This document shows positions 8,349-17,423 of a stretch of 64,000 bases of DNA, one piece after another. Source of the stretch: an uncultured Bacillota bacterium (GTDB lineage: Bacteria > Bacillota > Clostridia > Peptostreptococcales > Anaerovoracaceae); NCBI GenBank assembly GCA_949292945.1, contig CASFAX010000010.1:1-64000 (forward strand), written 5' to 3'. A program made the translations under genes and the position numbers. Each line of letters opens with the position of its first letter. Within the stretch, counting starts at the first letter, position 1. Under the pieces are notes generated by a model. It was not told the DNA's origin, searched no databases, and worked only from the letters and a program-made list of their open reading frames with translations.

Positions 8349-11300
8349 CTATTCATTCATACCCACAAATATGCCTGCCTGAACCAGGTAGAGACATGCC
8401 TCGCACCGGGAAACTCCCGAGGCCTTGCACACTGCGTCCCGGTATATGGAAATCTGCTCTCTATACCTTTCCCTAAGACGCTCTGTCTCCTCCCCGGCTC
8501 TTTCTCTGTCAAAGCGGTTTGTCTTGTAATCTATGAGAACAGCTCTTCCCTCTTCGACGAAGTAGCAATCGATGATTCCCTGAATCATTACGGTTTCTCC
8601 GTTTTTTTCGGACAAAATGGTAAACGGTTTTTCCCTGCGAAGTTTTCCTTCGGAAAACGCCTTTGCAGCTCGCCGTCCTATGTCCCATTTAAAAAAGTCC
8701 GAAGCGCCTTTTACGTATATGGAAGCCGCTTCCTCTTCGGTGAAAATCCCGCAGTCTCTGAGCCTGTCGACTTCGTCTGACACAAAGCCATATCCCCCCT
8801 CTGAAGCCCTTGCAAAGTCCAGATTCTCCATGAGGGTGTGAAAACATGTTCCTCTTTCTGCCGCCGTAAGTTTTTTCTTTTCCACCATGAAGGCGGGAAC
8901 GGCAAGCTCCGTTTCTTCGTGCCACACAGGCTTTAGCGGCTCTTCGGACTCAGGCCCAAGCCTTGCCCCTTCTATCTTCTCATCCACTGCATCGAAGGAA
9001 ACGTTAAGCTCCGACACCGAATACTTGGGCTTAAGGCGCCTTGCGCTTTCATAAGGGTAGGCGTATTCCAGCCTTCTTATGATGTCCCGCTTTTTCTCCT
9101 CGTCCAGGGTTCCTGAGTATATGTCTTTTGTGAGAATATCCCCTCCGGTATACGTTTTTGCCGAAAGCCCGGAACCGTCCACGTCTCCCGCTTTTACGAC
9201 CGTACAGTCCATGGTGTCTCCTATCATGGAAAGGTAGTCTGTATCCTTCCTCACTCCGCTTTCCCTTGCGGCCATGTACTTTTCCCCGTCGTTAACTGAT
9301 CCCAGAACGTGGAGCATGTCCTTTGCGCGGGTCATGGCAACGTAAAGAACGCGAACCTCTTCCTCGGCTTCTTCTCTTCGTACGGCTTCCGCTATGAGGC
9401 GCTGAATCAGAGTCTGCCTGTACCACCTTTCTTCAGGGTTCTCAAGAGTCAGCCCTATTCCTATATCCTTATGAAGCTGGACGCCTCTTCCGGCTTTGGT
9501 GTAGTTAAGCCTTCTTCCGCAGCCGGCCAGAATCACGACGGGAAATTCCAGGCCCTTGCTCTTATGGATGGTCATTATCCTTACCACATCGTCCTTTTCG
9601 CCCAGGAGACGAACCTGACCCGTCCTGACTTTGCGCTTCTTTACGGAATCTATGTACCTGTTAAATCCGTAGAGAGTTCCCTGTCCATCTGAGGCAAAAT
9701 CCTCAGCCTTATCCACGAGAGCCCTGAGATTTGCCTGCCTCTGGCTTCCTCCCGGCATGGCCCCCATGACTACGTAGTATCCCGTTTCCAGCATCAGCTT
9801 CCACAGGAATCGCCCAAGAGGCATGATCCTGGATTCCCGCTTCCATCCTTCTATGGACGAAAGAACGACGGCGCACCTTTTCCCGAGAGGGCTATCCGGG
9901 TGAGCCTCGGCGTAAAGCCTGAAAGCCTCCTCGTAGGAGCCTGTCTTATGCTCTGCCCTCACCTCCGCCAGCATATCCGCCGTAAATCCGAAGATTTCAG
10001 AATGGAGGACGCTTATAAAGGGAACGTCCTGCTTTTTATTGTCGATGACGGAAAGGAGGTTCATGAACACCCCTATTTCCATAGTGTCAAAATATCCTTC
10101 GTTGTCGTCGACGTAGGCGTCTATGCCGCAGCGCTTCAATATGCCGTAGTAGACGTCGGCATAGTTTCTCACGCTTCTTAAGAGAATTACTATGTCCCTT
10201 CTGCGTATTCTCCTTACCTTTCCCGTCTTTGGATCGAAGTACTCCTTTCCAAGGGCGTCTTTTATGAGGTTTGCCGCCTGAAGCGCCTCCACTTCCACCT
10301 TCTTAAGGTCCGCAAGCTCCTCCGGAAGGGCTTTTGTTTCCTCTCCTTCGTCACCGGCGCTGCCGAAATCCACCGCCGTCACATGAGGCTTGTAGCTCAA
10401 AGGCCCTGCATATTCGATGCCCGGGTACAGCTCCGCGTCGGCGTCGTATCCTTCCATGGCGCTTCTGAACACTTTGTTTATGCCGTCAAGGATGACCCCT
10501 TTGCTCCTGTAGTTTCTGTTAAGGTCAATTTTCACCGAAACGCCGCCTTCGCCGCAGGCCGAATACTCCCGGTACTTTTCCCTGAATATGGACGGCTCGG
10601 CAAGTCTGAACCTGTATATGCTCTGCTTTACGTCACCTACCATGAAGAGATTGTTTTCTCTCCTGATTCTACCTATTATCTCCTCCTGAAGGACGTTGGT
10701 GTCCTGATATTCGTCTATGAAAATGTGCTCGAACTTTTCCCTGTAAAAGTCCCTGGCGTCGGCGTTTTCCAGTATTTCAAGGCAGTAGTGCTCGATGTCC
10801 GTAAAATCCACCAGCTTCTTCTTTTTCTTTATCCTGCGGAAAATTTCGTCGTACTCTCTGACCAGTCCGCCCAGAAATTCTGCAAAAGGTGCAGTCTCGT
10901 TCATCTCCCCTGCCTGGATCTCAAGGGACTCGCAGAATATGTTTTCCCTAAGGGCTTTCACCGAGTCCCTGGCTTCCTTAAGGCAGGCTGAAACTTTGTC
11001 TTTTACTTCAGCGTATATTTCCTTTTCGTCTTTTTTCGGCGTAAGCCTTGGAAGTCCTATGAGTCCCAGCTTTTCGCCAAAGCCTTCAAAGTCTTCGCTT
11101 TCAGCGCATTCAAAAGCTCCGGCAAAATATGCAGTCTGCCCTTCTCTCACTTTGTCAGCAAGCCTGTCGAGGCCTTCGCTTTCGAGAATCTCCACGGCAT
11201 TTTCGCTCACCTCTGCCGCATTTTTAAGGGTCTCCCGGGCGTACTTCCATACGTATTCCATGAGGCGGGATTTTCCAAGCTCCTTACCTGTCATGGAAAG

Positions 11301-11885
11301 TTCACCGGTCTTTTCCTCCAGCCACTTCCACGGATAAGGCATTGCCATGAGGCCGTCGTATACGGAGAGTATCATATCCCTGACCCCGTCCATGTTCCGC
11401 CCTGAGCTGTACCTGTCCAGAAAGCTGTGAAACTCCGGGCTTCCCTCTTCAAACCTCTTTTCCAGCAGCTCATCCATGGCATCTTCCCTCAGAATGGTGC
11501 CTCTGGCTTCGTCGCATATGGAAAAGCCCGGCTCCAGATCCGTCAGATAGAAATACTTTCTCATAACGCTGAGGGCAAAGGAGTGAAATGTGCTTATATT
11601 GGCCTGAGGAAGGAGAGCCAGCTGCCTTCTGGCGTATGCAGCCTTTGTCCTGTCCCCGTCCTGTTCCGCGTAAAGAGCCTGCCTAATCTTTTCCTTCATC
11701 TCAGAGGCCGCGGCGTTGGTAAAGGTTACTATGAGCATTCTGTCCACAGGCACCCTGTCCTCTATTACCAGCCTCCTTATGCGCTCGACTAAAACCGCAG
11801 TCTTTCCGGATCCTGCGGCTGCGGCTACGAGTACGTTGCTGTCTCTCTTTTCTATAGCTTCAAGCTGTCTTTCGCTCCAGTTCAT
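8349..11885 (-). CDS. addA: ATP-dependent helicase-nuclease subunit AddA
   Basis: AddA is the motor subunit of the AddAB complex, which processes double-strand breaks for recombination. The protein of about 1178 residues starts with MNWSERQLEAIE. It has a Walker A motif AAAAGSGKTAVLVERI, the UvrD-type helicase motifs (VDFTDIEHYCL, FIDEYQDTN, VKQSIYRFRLAEP, MTIHKSKGLEFPVV, VLYVAMTRAKD), and a C-terminal RecB-type nuclease with VLIDYKTNRF. The ATG at 11885 is preferred because GGAG lies 7 nt upstream; a GTG at 11921 would extend it by 12 residues. The usual partner addB is not next to it: upstream is the divergent gpmI and downstream the patatin gene. Confidence 0.95.
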   Translation of the reverse strand: MNWSERQLEAIEKRDSNVLVAAAAGSGKTAVLVERIRRLVIEDRVPVDRMLIVTFTNAAASEMKEKIRQALYAEQDGDRTKAAYARRQLALLPQANISTFHSFALSVMRKYFYLTDLEPGFSICDEARGTILREDAMDELLEKRFEEGSPEFHSFLDRYSSGRNMDGVRDMILSVYDGLMAMPYPWKWLEEKTGELSMTGKELGKSRLMEYVWKYARETLKNAAEVSENAVEILESEGLDRLADKVREGQTAYFAGAFECAESEDFEGFGEKLGLIGLPRLTPKKDEKEIYAEVKDKVSACLKEARDSVKALRENIFCESLEIQAGEMNETAPFAEFLGGLVREYDEIFRRIKKKKKLVDFTDIEHYCLEILENADARDFYREKFEHIFIDEYQDTNVLQEEIIGRIRRENNLFMVGDVKQSIYRFRLAEPSIFREKYREYSACGEGGVSVKIDLNRNYRSKGVILDGINKVFRSAMEGYDADAELYPGIEYAGPLSYKPHVTAVDFGSAGDEGEETKALPEELADLKKVEVEALQAANLIKDALGKEYFDPKTGKVRRIRRRDIVILLRSVRNYADVYYGILKRCGIDAYVDDNEGYFDTMEIGVFMNLLSVIDNKKQDVPFISVLHSEIFGFTADMLAEVRAEHKTGSYEEAFRLYAEAHPDSPLGKRCAVVLSSIEGWKRESRIMPLGRFLWKLMLETGYYVVMGAMPGGSQRQANLRALVDKAEDFASDGQGTLYGFNRYIDSVKKRKVRTGQVRLLGEKDDVVRIMTIHKSKGLEFPVVILAGCGRRLNYTKAGRGVQLHKDIGIGLTLENPEERWYRQTLIQRLIAEAVRREEAEEEVRVLYVAMTRAKDMLHVLGSVNDGEKYMAARESGVRKDTDYLSMIGDTMDCTVVKAGDVDGSGLSAKTYTGGDILTKDIYSGTLDEEKKRDIIRRLEYAYPYESARRLKPKYSVSELNVSFDAVDEKIEGARLGPESEEPLKPVWHEETELAVPAFMVEKKKLTAAERGTCFHTLMENLDFARASEGGYGFVSDEVDRLRDCGIFTEEEAASIYVKGASDFFKWDIGRRAAKAFSEGKLRREKPFTILSEKNGETVMIQGIIDCYFVEEGRAVLIDYKTNRFDRERAGEETERLRERYREQISIYRDAVCKASGVSRCEACLYLVQAGIFVGMNE

Positions 11886-11923
11886 CGGCTCTCTCCGTTC
11901 CTGCCCTTTCAGGGCTGTCACAA

Positions 11924-11951
11924 TTGATTATATCAGATATTTTGGTATAAT
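11924..11951 (+). promoter_or_regulatory. Promoter of gpmI
   Basis: TTGATT (11924-11929) and TATAAT (11946-11951) are 16 bp apart, with an extended TGG before the -10. The start codon follows about 60 bp downstream, with AAGGAGA before it. Confidence 0.7.
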
Positions 11952-12013
11952 TAAAGACGGGGCGCGTCCCTGGCCCCTTTCAAAGTTTCAGGAAGAAAAG
12001 GAGAAGATCTCTC

Positions 12014-13573
12014 ATGGAAATAAAGAAAAGACCTGTAATGCTTATGATTTTAGACGGCTTTGGCCTGAACCCTTCCGATAAGGGCAACGCCATCGCAGCG
12101 GCAGATACGCCGCACCTTGATGAAATATTCAGAAGTTATCCCCATACGTCTCTCAAAGCCTGCGGAAAAGCCGTGGGACTTCCCGAGGGGCAGATGGGAA
12201 ATTCCGAAGTTGGACACCTGAATATAGGCGCGGGCAGAGTGGTGTACCAGGAGCTTTCCAGAATTTCAAACGCCATAGAGGACGGAAGTATTCTGGATAA
12301 TCCGGCTCTTTCCAAAGCCATGGAAACGGCCTGCGAAAATGAAAGCGCTCTTCACCTTCTCGGCCTTCTTTCGGACGGCGGGGTTCACAGCCACATAGAC
12401 CACCTGATGGGCCTCATAGACATGGCCGGGCGCAAAGGCGTAAAGACTCTCAGGATTCATGCCTTTTTAGACGGCCGGGACGTTCCGCCCAGATGTGCCG
12501 CAAAATACATAGACCAGCTTCAATCGTATTTAGACGATATCCTTGAAAAATACGGCATGGACGGACACATTTCAACGATTTCCGGAAGATACTACGCCAT
12601 GGACAGGGATAACCGGTTTGAGCGGGTGCAGAAGGCTTACGACGCCATGACAAAGGGTGAAGGTCCTCGCTTTTCTTCAGCATCGGAGGCCCTTGCCGCC
12701 GCCTATGACAGGGATGAAAGCGATGAGTTCGTGGTTCCATCCGTAATAGGAGATGACGACCGAACCGTAAGAGACGGCGACGCAATGATAATGTTCAACT
12801 TCCGTCCCGACAGAGCAAGGGAGATAACCAGATGTTTTGTGGACGACGATTTTGCAGGCTTTGATAGGAAAGTCCGCCCTGCGGTATCGGCCTACGTCTG
12901 CATGACTCAATACGACGCCTCCATGCCTAACGTGTCAGTGGCATTTCCGCCGGAGAAGCTCGAAAACACCTTCGGTGAGTACATATCGTCTCTTGGGCTT
13001 AAACAGCTTCGAATCGCGGAAACTGAAAAGTACGCCCACGTCACCTTCTTCTTTAACGGTGGCAGGGAAAAACCTTACGACGGTGAGGACAGGATTCTCG
13101 TTCCCTCCCCAAAAGTGGCTACCTACGACATGAAGCCGGAGATGAGCGCATACGAAGTGACAGAAAAAGTCGTCGAGGCCGTTGAATCGTCAAAATACGA
13201 TGCGATAATCTTAAACTACGCCAACGCCGATATGGTGGGCCACACCGGAGTTTTCGACGCAGCTGTAAAGGCCATCGAAACCCTCGATGTCTGCGTGCCT
13301 AAGGTAGTAAAGGCCGTTTTAGAGGCTGGAGGCATCGTCCTTCTCACCGCGGATCACGGCAACGCAGACGTCATGGAAGATGAAGACGGAAACGTGGTAA
13401 CATCCCACTCCCTTAACGAAGTCCCTCTGGTTCTCATCTCAGAAGAGTCCGGTGAGAATCCGTCAAAGTGGCAGCTGAGAGCCGGCGGCAAACTGGCTGA
13501 CCTTGCCCCTACCATGCTTAAGCTGATGGAGCTGGACATTCCGAAGGAGATGACAGGGGAGCCGCTGATATAG
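12014..13573 (+). CDS. gpmI: 2,3-bisphosphoglycerate-independent phosphoglycerate mutase
   Basis: GpmI interconverts 3- and 2-phosphoglycerate in glycolysis using two Mn ions. The 519-residue length is normal. MLMILDGFG near the start holds the first metal Asp. GNSEVGHLNIGAG near residue 60 carries the catalytic Ser of the alkaline-phosphatase-like fold. MFNFRPDRAREIT and VLLTADHGNAD carry substrate and metal ligands. AAGGAGA precedes the ATG. It is divergent from addA and is followed by a methyltransferase gene after a repeat-filled 118-bp gap. No other glycolytic gene lies nearby. Confidence 0.97.
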   Translation: MEIKKRPVMLMILDGFGLNPSDKGNAIAAADTPHLDEIFRSYPHTSLKACGKAVGLPEGQMGNSEVGHLNIGAGRVVYQELSRISNAIEDGSILDNPALSKAMETACENESALHLLGLLSDGGVHSHIDHLMGLIDMAGRKGVKTLRIHAFLDGRDVPPRCAAKYIDQLQSYLDDILEKYGMDGHISTISGRYYAMDRDNRFERVQKAYDAMTKGEGPRFSSASEALAAAYDRDESDEFVVPSVIGDDDRTVRDGDAMIMFNFRPDRAREITRCFVDDDFAGFDRKVRPAVSAYVCMTQYDASMPNVSVAFPPEKLENTFGEYISSLGLKQLRIAETEKYAHVTFFFNGGREKPYDGEDRILVPSPKVATYDMKPEMSAYEVTEKVVEAVESSKYDAIILNYANADMVGHTGVFDAAVKAIETLDVCVPKVVKAVLEAGGIVLLTADHGNADVMEDEDGNVVTSHSLNEVPLVLISEESGENPSKWQLRAGGKLADLAPTMLKLMELDIPKEMTGEPLI

Positions 13574-13680
13574 ATTATATAACTGATACAGCTGGCATAG
13601 ATAATGTGGCTGGCACAGCTGATATAGCTGGCATAGCCGATACAGCCTGTATAGCCGACGCAGGCTGCACAGCCGAAAGG
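13574..13680 (+). repeat. Imperfect 9-bp tandem repeats behind gpmI
   Basis: About ten 9-base units of the type GATACAGCT / GGCATAGCC follow each other directly after the gpmI stop codon. The last bases of gpmI (GCTGATATAG) resemble a unit, as if the array had grown from the gene end. One frame is open through the array (residues like DTAGI and ADIAG), but it has no start or ribosome site. Confidence 0.7.
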
Positions 13681-13691
13681 GAATTTTAGAC

Positions 13692-14462
13692 ATGAAATAC
13701 GGTAACTTAGAAGAAAAATCTTATCAGGATATAAACTCTCAAGTAATAGACCGCTGGTGCGAAGATGGCTGGGAATGGGGCGCTCCCATAGACCACGAAA
13801 CCTTTGTCAGGGCAAAGAATGGAGACTGGAACGTACTCCTCACCCCTACAAAACCCGTACCCAATCGCTGGTTCGGAAACCTTAACGGAAAGCGGGTTCT
13901 GGGCCTGGCCTCAGGAGGAGGCCAGCAGATGCCGGTGTTTTCGGCTCTCGGCGCAAAGTGCACGGTCTTCGATTATTCCCGCCTCCAGTGCGAAAGCGAC
14001 AGACTTGTATCCGAGCGGGAAGGCTACGAAATCGAAATTATTCAGGGCGACATGACAAAGCCTCTGCCCTTTGAAGATGAAACCTTCGACCTGGTCTTCC
14101 ATCCAGTATCAAACTGCTACATCAGGGAAGTGGAACCGGTTTTCAGAGAAGTTTTCCGGATTCTGAAAAAAGGCGGCAGCTTTCTGGGCGGCTACGACAT
14201 CGGCATAAACTACGCCTTTGACGAGGACGAAACGAAGCTCTGCCACAGACTTCCCTATGATCCCCTGTCAGACCCGTCACTCATGGAGGAGCTGGCCGCG
14301 TGCGACGACGGCGTCCAGTTTTCTCACACCATAGACGAACAGATAGGCGGCCAGCTGAAAGCCGGCTTTACACTGAAGGAAATCTACGGCGACACCAACG
14401 GCTCCGGTAACCTCCACGACCATAACGTCACATCCTTCATCGCAACCTGGTGCGTAAAGTAG
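13692..14462 (+). CDS. Class I SAM-dependent methyltransferase
   Basis: 256 residues with a Rossmann-type SAM site: VLGLASGGGQQMP near residue 60 is motif I (a variant of E/DxGxGxG), VFDYS follows as motif II, and FDLVFHPVSNCYI near 135 and ILKKGGSFLGG near 155 are the later motifs. The acceptor substrate is not evident. It follows gpmI on the same strand after the 9-bp repeat array. No specific partner gene is close. Confidence 0.8.
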   Translation: MKYGNLEEKSYQDINSQVIDRWCEDGWEWGAPIDHETFVRAKNGDWNVLLTPTKPVPNRWFGNLNGKRVLGLASGGGQQMPVFSALGAKCTVFDYSRLQCESDRLVSEREGYEIEIIQGDMTKPLPFEDETFDLVFHPVSNCYIREVEPVFREVFRILKKGGSFLGGYDIGINYAFDEDETKLCHRLPYDPLSDPSLMEELAACDDGVQFSHTIDEQIGGQLKAGFTLKEIYGDTNGSGNLHDHNVTSFIATWCVK

Positions 14463-14595
14463 GTGGTGGCCGGACAGTGGGTGGCGCGAGCGCCTGGCTG
14501 ACGCAGGCGGTGGCCGCTGGCGCTCATTAGGAAGCCGCCGAGGCTGGCCTGGGGAGTCGCTGAAACTAGCCTGGGTGGGGCGCTAGTGCCTGGCG
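14463..14595. repeat. GC-rich degenerate repeats behind the methyltransferase
   Basis: Directly after the stop codon, GGTGGC/GCCTGGC-type words recur many times over about 130 bases, similar in style to the sequence after the patatin gene. No gene is seen. This is the first part of a 413-bp gene-free stretch whose second part holds the structured repeat. Confidence 0.4.
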
Positions 14596-14605
14596 GAAAA
14601 TCGCC

Positions 14606-14800
14606 GGTACTCGTTTTTTAGCTTTTCGAGAGGTTTACGAGTACGAATATACTCGTAAATGCACCCTTCAAACAAAAATCGTAGCACTATATCGACGGTT
14701 CATACCGTCAAAGTGCTACGATTTCTTTATTTTGGCTTATAATCCGAGTCTTTTTGTACTCGGCTCTTTCGATTTTTGGCGCGATTACGAGCATCAAGGC
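14606..14800 (+). repeat. Three-hairpin intergenic repeat, family 1, copy A
   Basis: The element has three hairpins. H1 is TTTACGAGTA/TACTCGTAAA (14634-14643, 14650-14659). H2 has 13-bp arms with the core GTAGCAC/GTGCTAC (14676-14688, 14712-14724) around a smaller stem GACGGT/ACCGTC. H3 is CCGAGT/ACTCGG (14744-14749, 14758-14763). A word ACGAGCATC follows at 14787. The same order occurs at 33.1 and 56.9 kb. H2 is followed by CTTTATTTT and could also end the methyltransferase transcript. Confidence 0.7.
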
Positions 14801-14875
14801 TAAATCGGCTCGCGCATCACCGTCAGATTAACGGGGCATCGCAGCCAAATTACGAGCATGCCGCTCAAGAATCCC

Positions 14876-16879
14876 TTAATACAGCTTTGCGCCTGCCGGG
14901 ATTGCGTCGTCCACTATGAGCAGGTTCAGCCTTTCCTCATCGCCTTCCTTGTGAACGGCTGAAATCAGCATTCCGCAGGAATCGATTCCCATCATCTTCC
15001 TAGGCGGCAGGTTCACTATGGCTATTGCCGTCTTGCCCACAAGGGATTCCGGCTTATAGTATTCGCTGATTCCGCTGAGGATGGTTCTGTCTGTTCCGGA
15101 ACCGTCGTCAAGGGTGAATTGAAGTAGCTTTTTGCTCTTAGGTACTGCCTTGCAGTCCTTAATCTTAACGGCACGGAAGTCGGACTTGCTGAAAGTGTCG
15201 AAATCCACGAAGTCCTCAAACAGCGGCTCTATCACTACCTTTGAATAGTCTGTGGTAGGCTTCAGGGGCTCCGGAATGGCGCTTAACTTCTCTGCGTTTT
15301 CACCGCCTTGTGCGTCATCGCCGTCGCCTGCGGCTGAGTCGGAACCCAGCGGTTTCATTGTCGGAAACAGTATTACGTCGCGGATGGACGGAGCGTCTGT
15401 TATGAGCATTACCACTCTGTCGATTCCTATTCCAAGACCTCCTGTCGGCGGAAGACCTACTTCCAGTGCGTTTACGAAGTCCATGTCCATAGGATGGGCT
15501 TCATCGTCTTCGCCGGATTCCAGCTGCTTCTGCTGGATGGAGAAGCGCTCGTACTGGTCTATAGGGTCGTTGAGCTCGGAAAATGCGTTTCCGATTTCCC
15601 AGCCGTTTATGTACGCCTCGAAACGCCTTGTGATTCTCGGATCTTCAGGATCACGCTTTGCGAGAGGGGAAATTTCCACAGGATGTCCCGTTACGAAGAC
15701 AGGTCCGTCAAGGTAACCCGGAACGTCTTCGCAGAACTCCTCGAACATTTCGGCGATTATCTTGCCGCGGGTCCAACCTGCTACCTCATCCTTATCCATG
15801 CCCTTTTCTATAGCTGCGGCTCTGGCCTCCTCGTCGGTGTCTATCTTCGAGAAGTCCACGCCGGTAATCTCCTTTACCGCATCGGCCATGTCGAGGCGTC
15901 TCCAAGGAGGAGTCAGGTCAAAGGTCTTGCCCTGATATGTGATTACAGGAGACCCGTTTACCGCGATTGCAGCCTTTGATACGATCTGCTCGGTGACATC
16001 CATTACGCTGTCCATATCACCGTAGGCCATGTAGCATTCCATAGATGTAAACTCAGGGTTATGGTTTCTGTCCATTCCCTCGTTTCTGAACATCTTTCCC
16101 ATCTCGTAAACCCTGTCGAGGCCTCCCACGATGAGCCTCTTAAGGTAGAGCTCGTTGGAAATTCTCAGCTTCATATCCAGGTTTAACGTGTTGTGGTGAG
16201 TGTTGAAAGGTCTGGCGTTGGCGCCTCCTGCAATGGTGGTGAGAATAGGGGTGTCCACTTCCAGATATCCGTAATCCTCTTCCAGAACTCTCTTTATCTC
16301 CTTTATTATGCGGGCGCGCTTAATGAACGTGTCCCTTACCTCCGGATTCATGATGAGGTCGGTGTAGCGCTGTCTGTACCTTATATCGGTGTCCTTGAGG
16401 CCGTGCCACTTGTTGGGGAGAACCTGAAGGGACTTGGAAAGGAGAACCAGCTTATAGACCTGAATTGAAATCTCTCCGGCCTTTGTCTTGAATACGGTTC
16501 CTTCCACGCCGATGATGTCGCCTATGTCGTAGGTCTTGAACCAGTCGTATTCTTCGGCTCCTATATCGTCCTTTTTAACTACGCACTGGATTCTGCCCTG
16601 CTTGTCCTGAATATCGACGAAGGCCATTTTGCCCATTCTTCTGAAGGCCATGATTCTTCCCGCGCAGGAAACCTCTTCGTCCTCCATGGCGTCGAAATTT
16701 TCCTTTATATCCATGCTGTGAGCCGTTACGTTCCAGTTCTCCTGAACGTACGGGTCTCTTCCGGCCTCGCGGAGCTTCTTCAGCTTCTCTCTCCTTATCT
16801 GTCTCTGTTCGCTGAGATTTTCTTCGGAAAGGTCTTCCGCCGGGGCGTTTACGCCTAAATTCTTTTCCTGTGTGCTCAT
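14876..16879 (-). CDS. lysS: Lysyl-tRNA synthetase (class II) with C-terminal tRNA-binding domain
   Basis: LysRS charges tRNA-Lys. From the ATG at 16879 (AGGAG 11 nt upstream; a GTG at 16891 has no site) the protein has 667 residues, against roughly 500 for ordinary bacterial LysRS. The N-terminal OB-fold binds the anticodon (about 60-170). The class II core follows, with motif 2 in FRNEGMDRNHNPEFT and motif 3 in GLGIGIDRVVM, ending near DVILFPTMKPL. After an acidic linker (about 515-540) comes an EMAPII/Trbp111-like tRNA-binding domain of about 110 residues, with FSKSDFRAVKI, LLQFTLDDGS and VNLPPRKMMGI. That domain is usual on MetRS or PheRS beta, not LysRS. greA lies 18 bp upstream. Confidence 0.95.
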   Translation of the reverse strand: MSTQEKNLGVNAPAEDLSEENLSEQRQIRREKLKKLREAGRDPYVQENWNVTAHSMDIKENFDAMEDEEVSCAGRIMAFRRMGKMAFVDIQDKQGRIQCVVKKDDIGAEEYDWFKTYDIGDIIGVEGTVFKTKAGEISIQVYKLVLLSKSLQVLPNKWHGLKDTDIRYRQRYTDLIMNPEVRDTFIKRARIIKEIKRVLEEDYGYLEVDTPILTTIAGGANARPFNTHHNTLNLDMKLRISNELYLKRLIVGGLDRVYEMGKMFRNEGMDRNHNPEFTSMECYMAYGDMDSVMDVTEQIVSKAAIAVNGSPVITYQGKTFDLTPPWRRLDMADAVKEITGVDFSKIDTDEEARAAAIEKGMDKDEVAGWTRGKIIAEMFEEFCEDVPGYLDGPVFVTGHPVEISPLAKRDPEDPRITRRFEAYINGWEIGNAFSELNDPIDQYERFSIQQKQLESGEDDEAHPMDMDFVNALEVGLPPTGGLGIGIDRVVMLITDAPSIRDVILFPTMKPLGSDSAAGDGDDAQGGENAEKLSAIPEPLKPTTDYSKVVIEPLFEDFVDFDTFSKSDFRAVKIKDCKAVPKSKKLLQFTLDDGSGTDRTILSGISEYYKPESLVGKTAIAIVNLPPRKMMGIDSCGMLISAVHKEGDEERLNLLIVDDAIPAGAKLY

Positions 16880-16897
16880 TTTAAGTACCACTCCTGT

Positions 16898-17380
16898 TTA
16901 TTCCTTGGATATAGCAGTAACCTTGTAGTGAAGGGTTCCGTCCGGAACTGAAATCTCCACAGTTTCGCCGATTTTCTTACCCAGAAGGTTCTTACCTACT
17001 TCGGATTCGTTGGAAATCTTTGCAGGCTCTGCAAAAGGGTCCGCCTCGGTGGAGCCTACTATTACAAAGTCCATATTCTCGCCGGAATCAATATCCTCAA
17101 CGGTAACCCTGAGACCTACGTTTACGTATTCTCCCGTAACTTCGTCCTCGTTGATGATCTTGGCGTTTCTCATCATGGTCTCCAGGCGGTGGATTCTCTC
17201 TTCCAGCTCAGCCTGCTCGTTCTTCGCTGCGTCGTACTCGGCGTTTTCGGAAAGGTCTCCGTAGGAAATGGCCTCTTTGAGCCTTTCGGAAACTTCCTTT
17301 CTTCTGACGGAAACCAGTTCGTCTCTCTCTGCCTCCAGTTTATCGTACCCTTCCTGGGTTAACAGTATTTCATCTGCCAT
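16898..17380 (-). CDS. greA: Transcription elongation factor GreA
   Basis: GreA rescues backtracked RNA polymerase by stimulating transcript cleavage. The 160-residue protein has the N-terminal coiled coil (KLEAERDELV to MMRNAKII) with the acidic tip in GDLSENAEYDAAK, and the C-terminal FKBP-like domain. The ATG at 17380 is chosen because AAGGAGAGG lies upstream; a TTG at 17404 would include that site. It sits 18 bp before lysS, an arrangement known in other bacteria, and 43 bp after the racemase gene. Confidence 0.95.
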   Translation of the reverse strand: MADEILLTQEGYDKLEAERDELVSVRRKEVSERLKEAISYGDLSENAEYDAAKNEQAELEERIHRLETMMRNAKIINEDEVTGEYVNVGLRVTVEDIDSGENMDFVIVGSTEADPFAEPAKISNESEVGKNLLGKKIGETVEISVPDGTLHYKVTAISKE

Positions 17381-17423
17381 GTCGGTAAAAACCTCTCCTT
17401 TCAAAATGTCTATATATTATATA

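Noticed and set aside
13574..13691. Small protein coded by the 9-bp repeat array
   Set aside because: One frame is open, but it has no start codon with a ribosome site and only repeats a short peptide; it is better read as a DNA repeat.
16880..16900. T-box leader for lysS or glnS
   Set aside because: Neither gene has a leader with the T-box core; lysS follows greA by 18 bp and glnS follows the PsiE-like gene by 15 bp.
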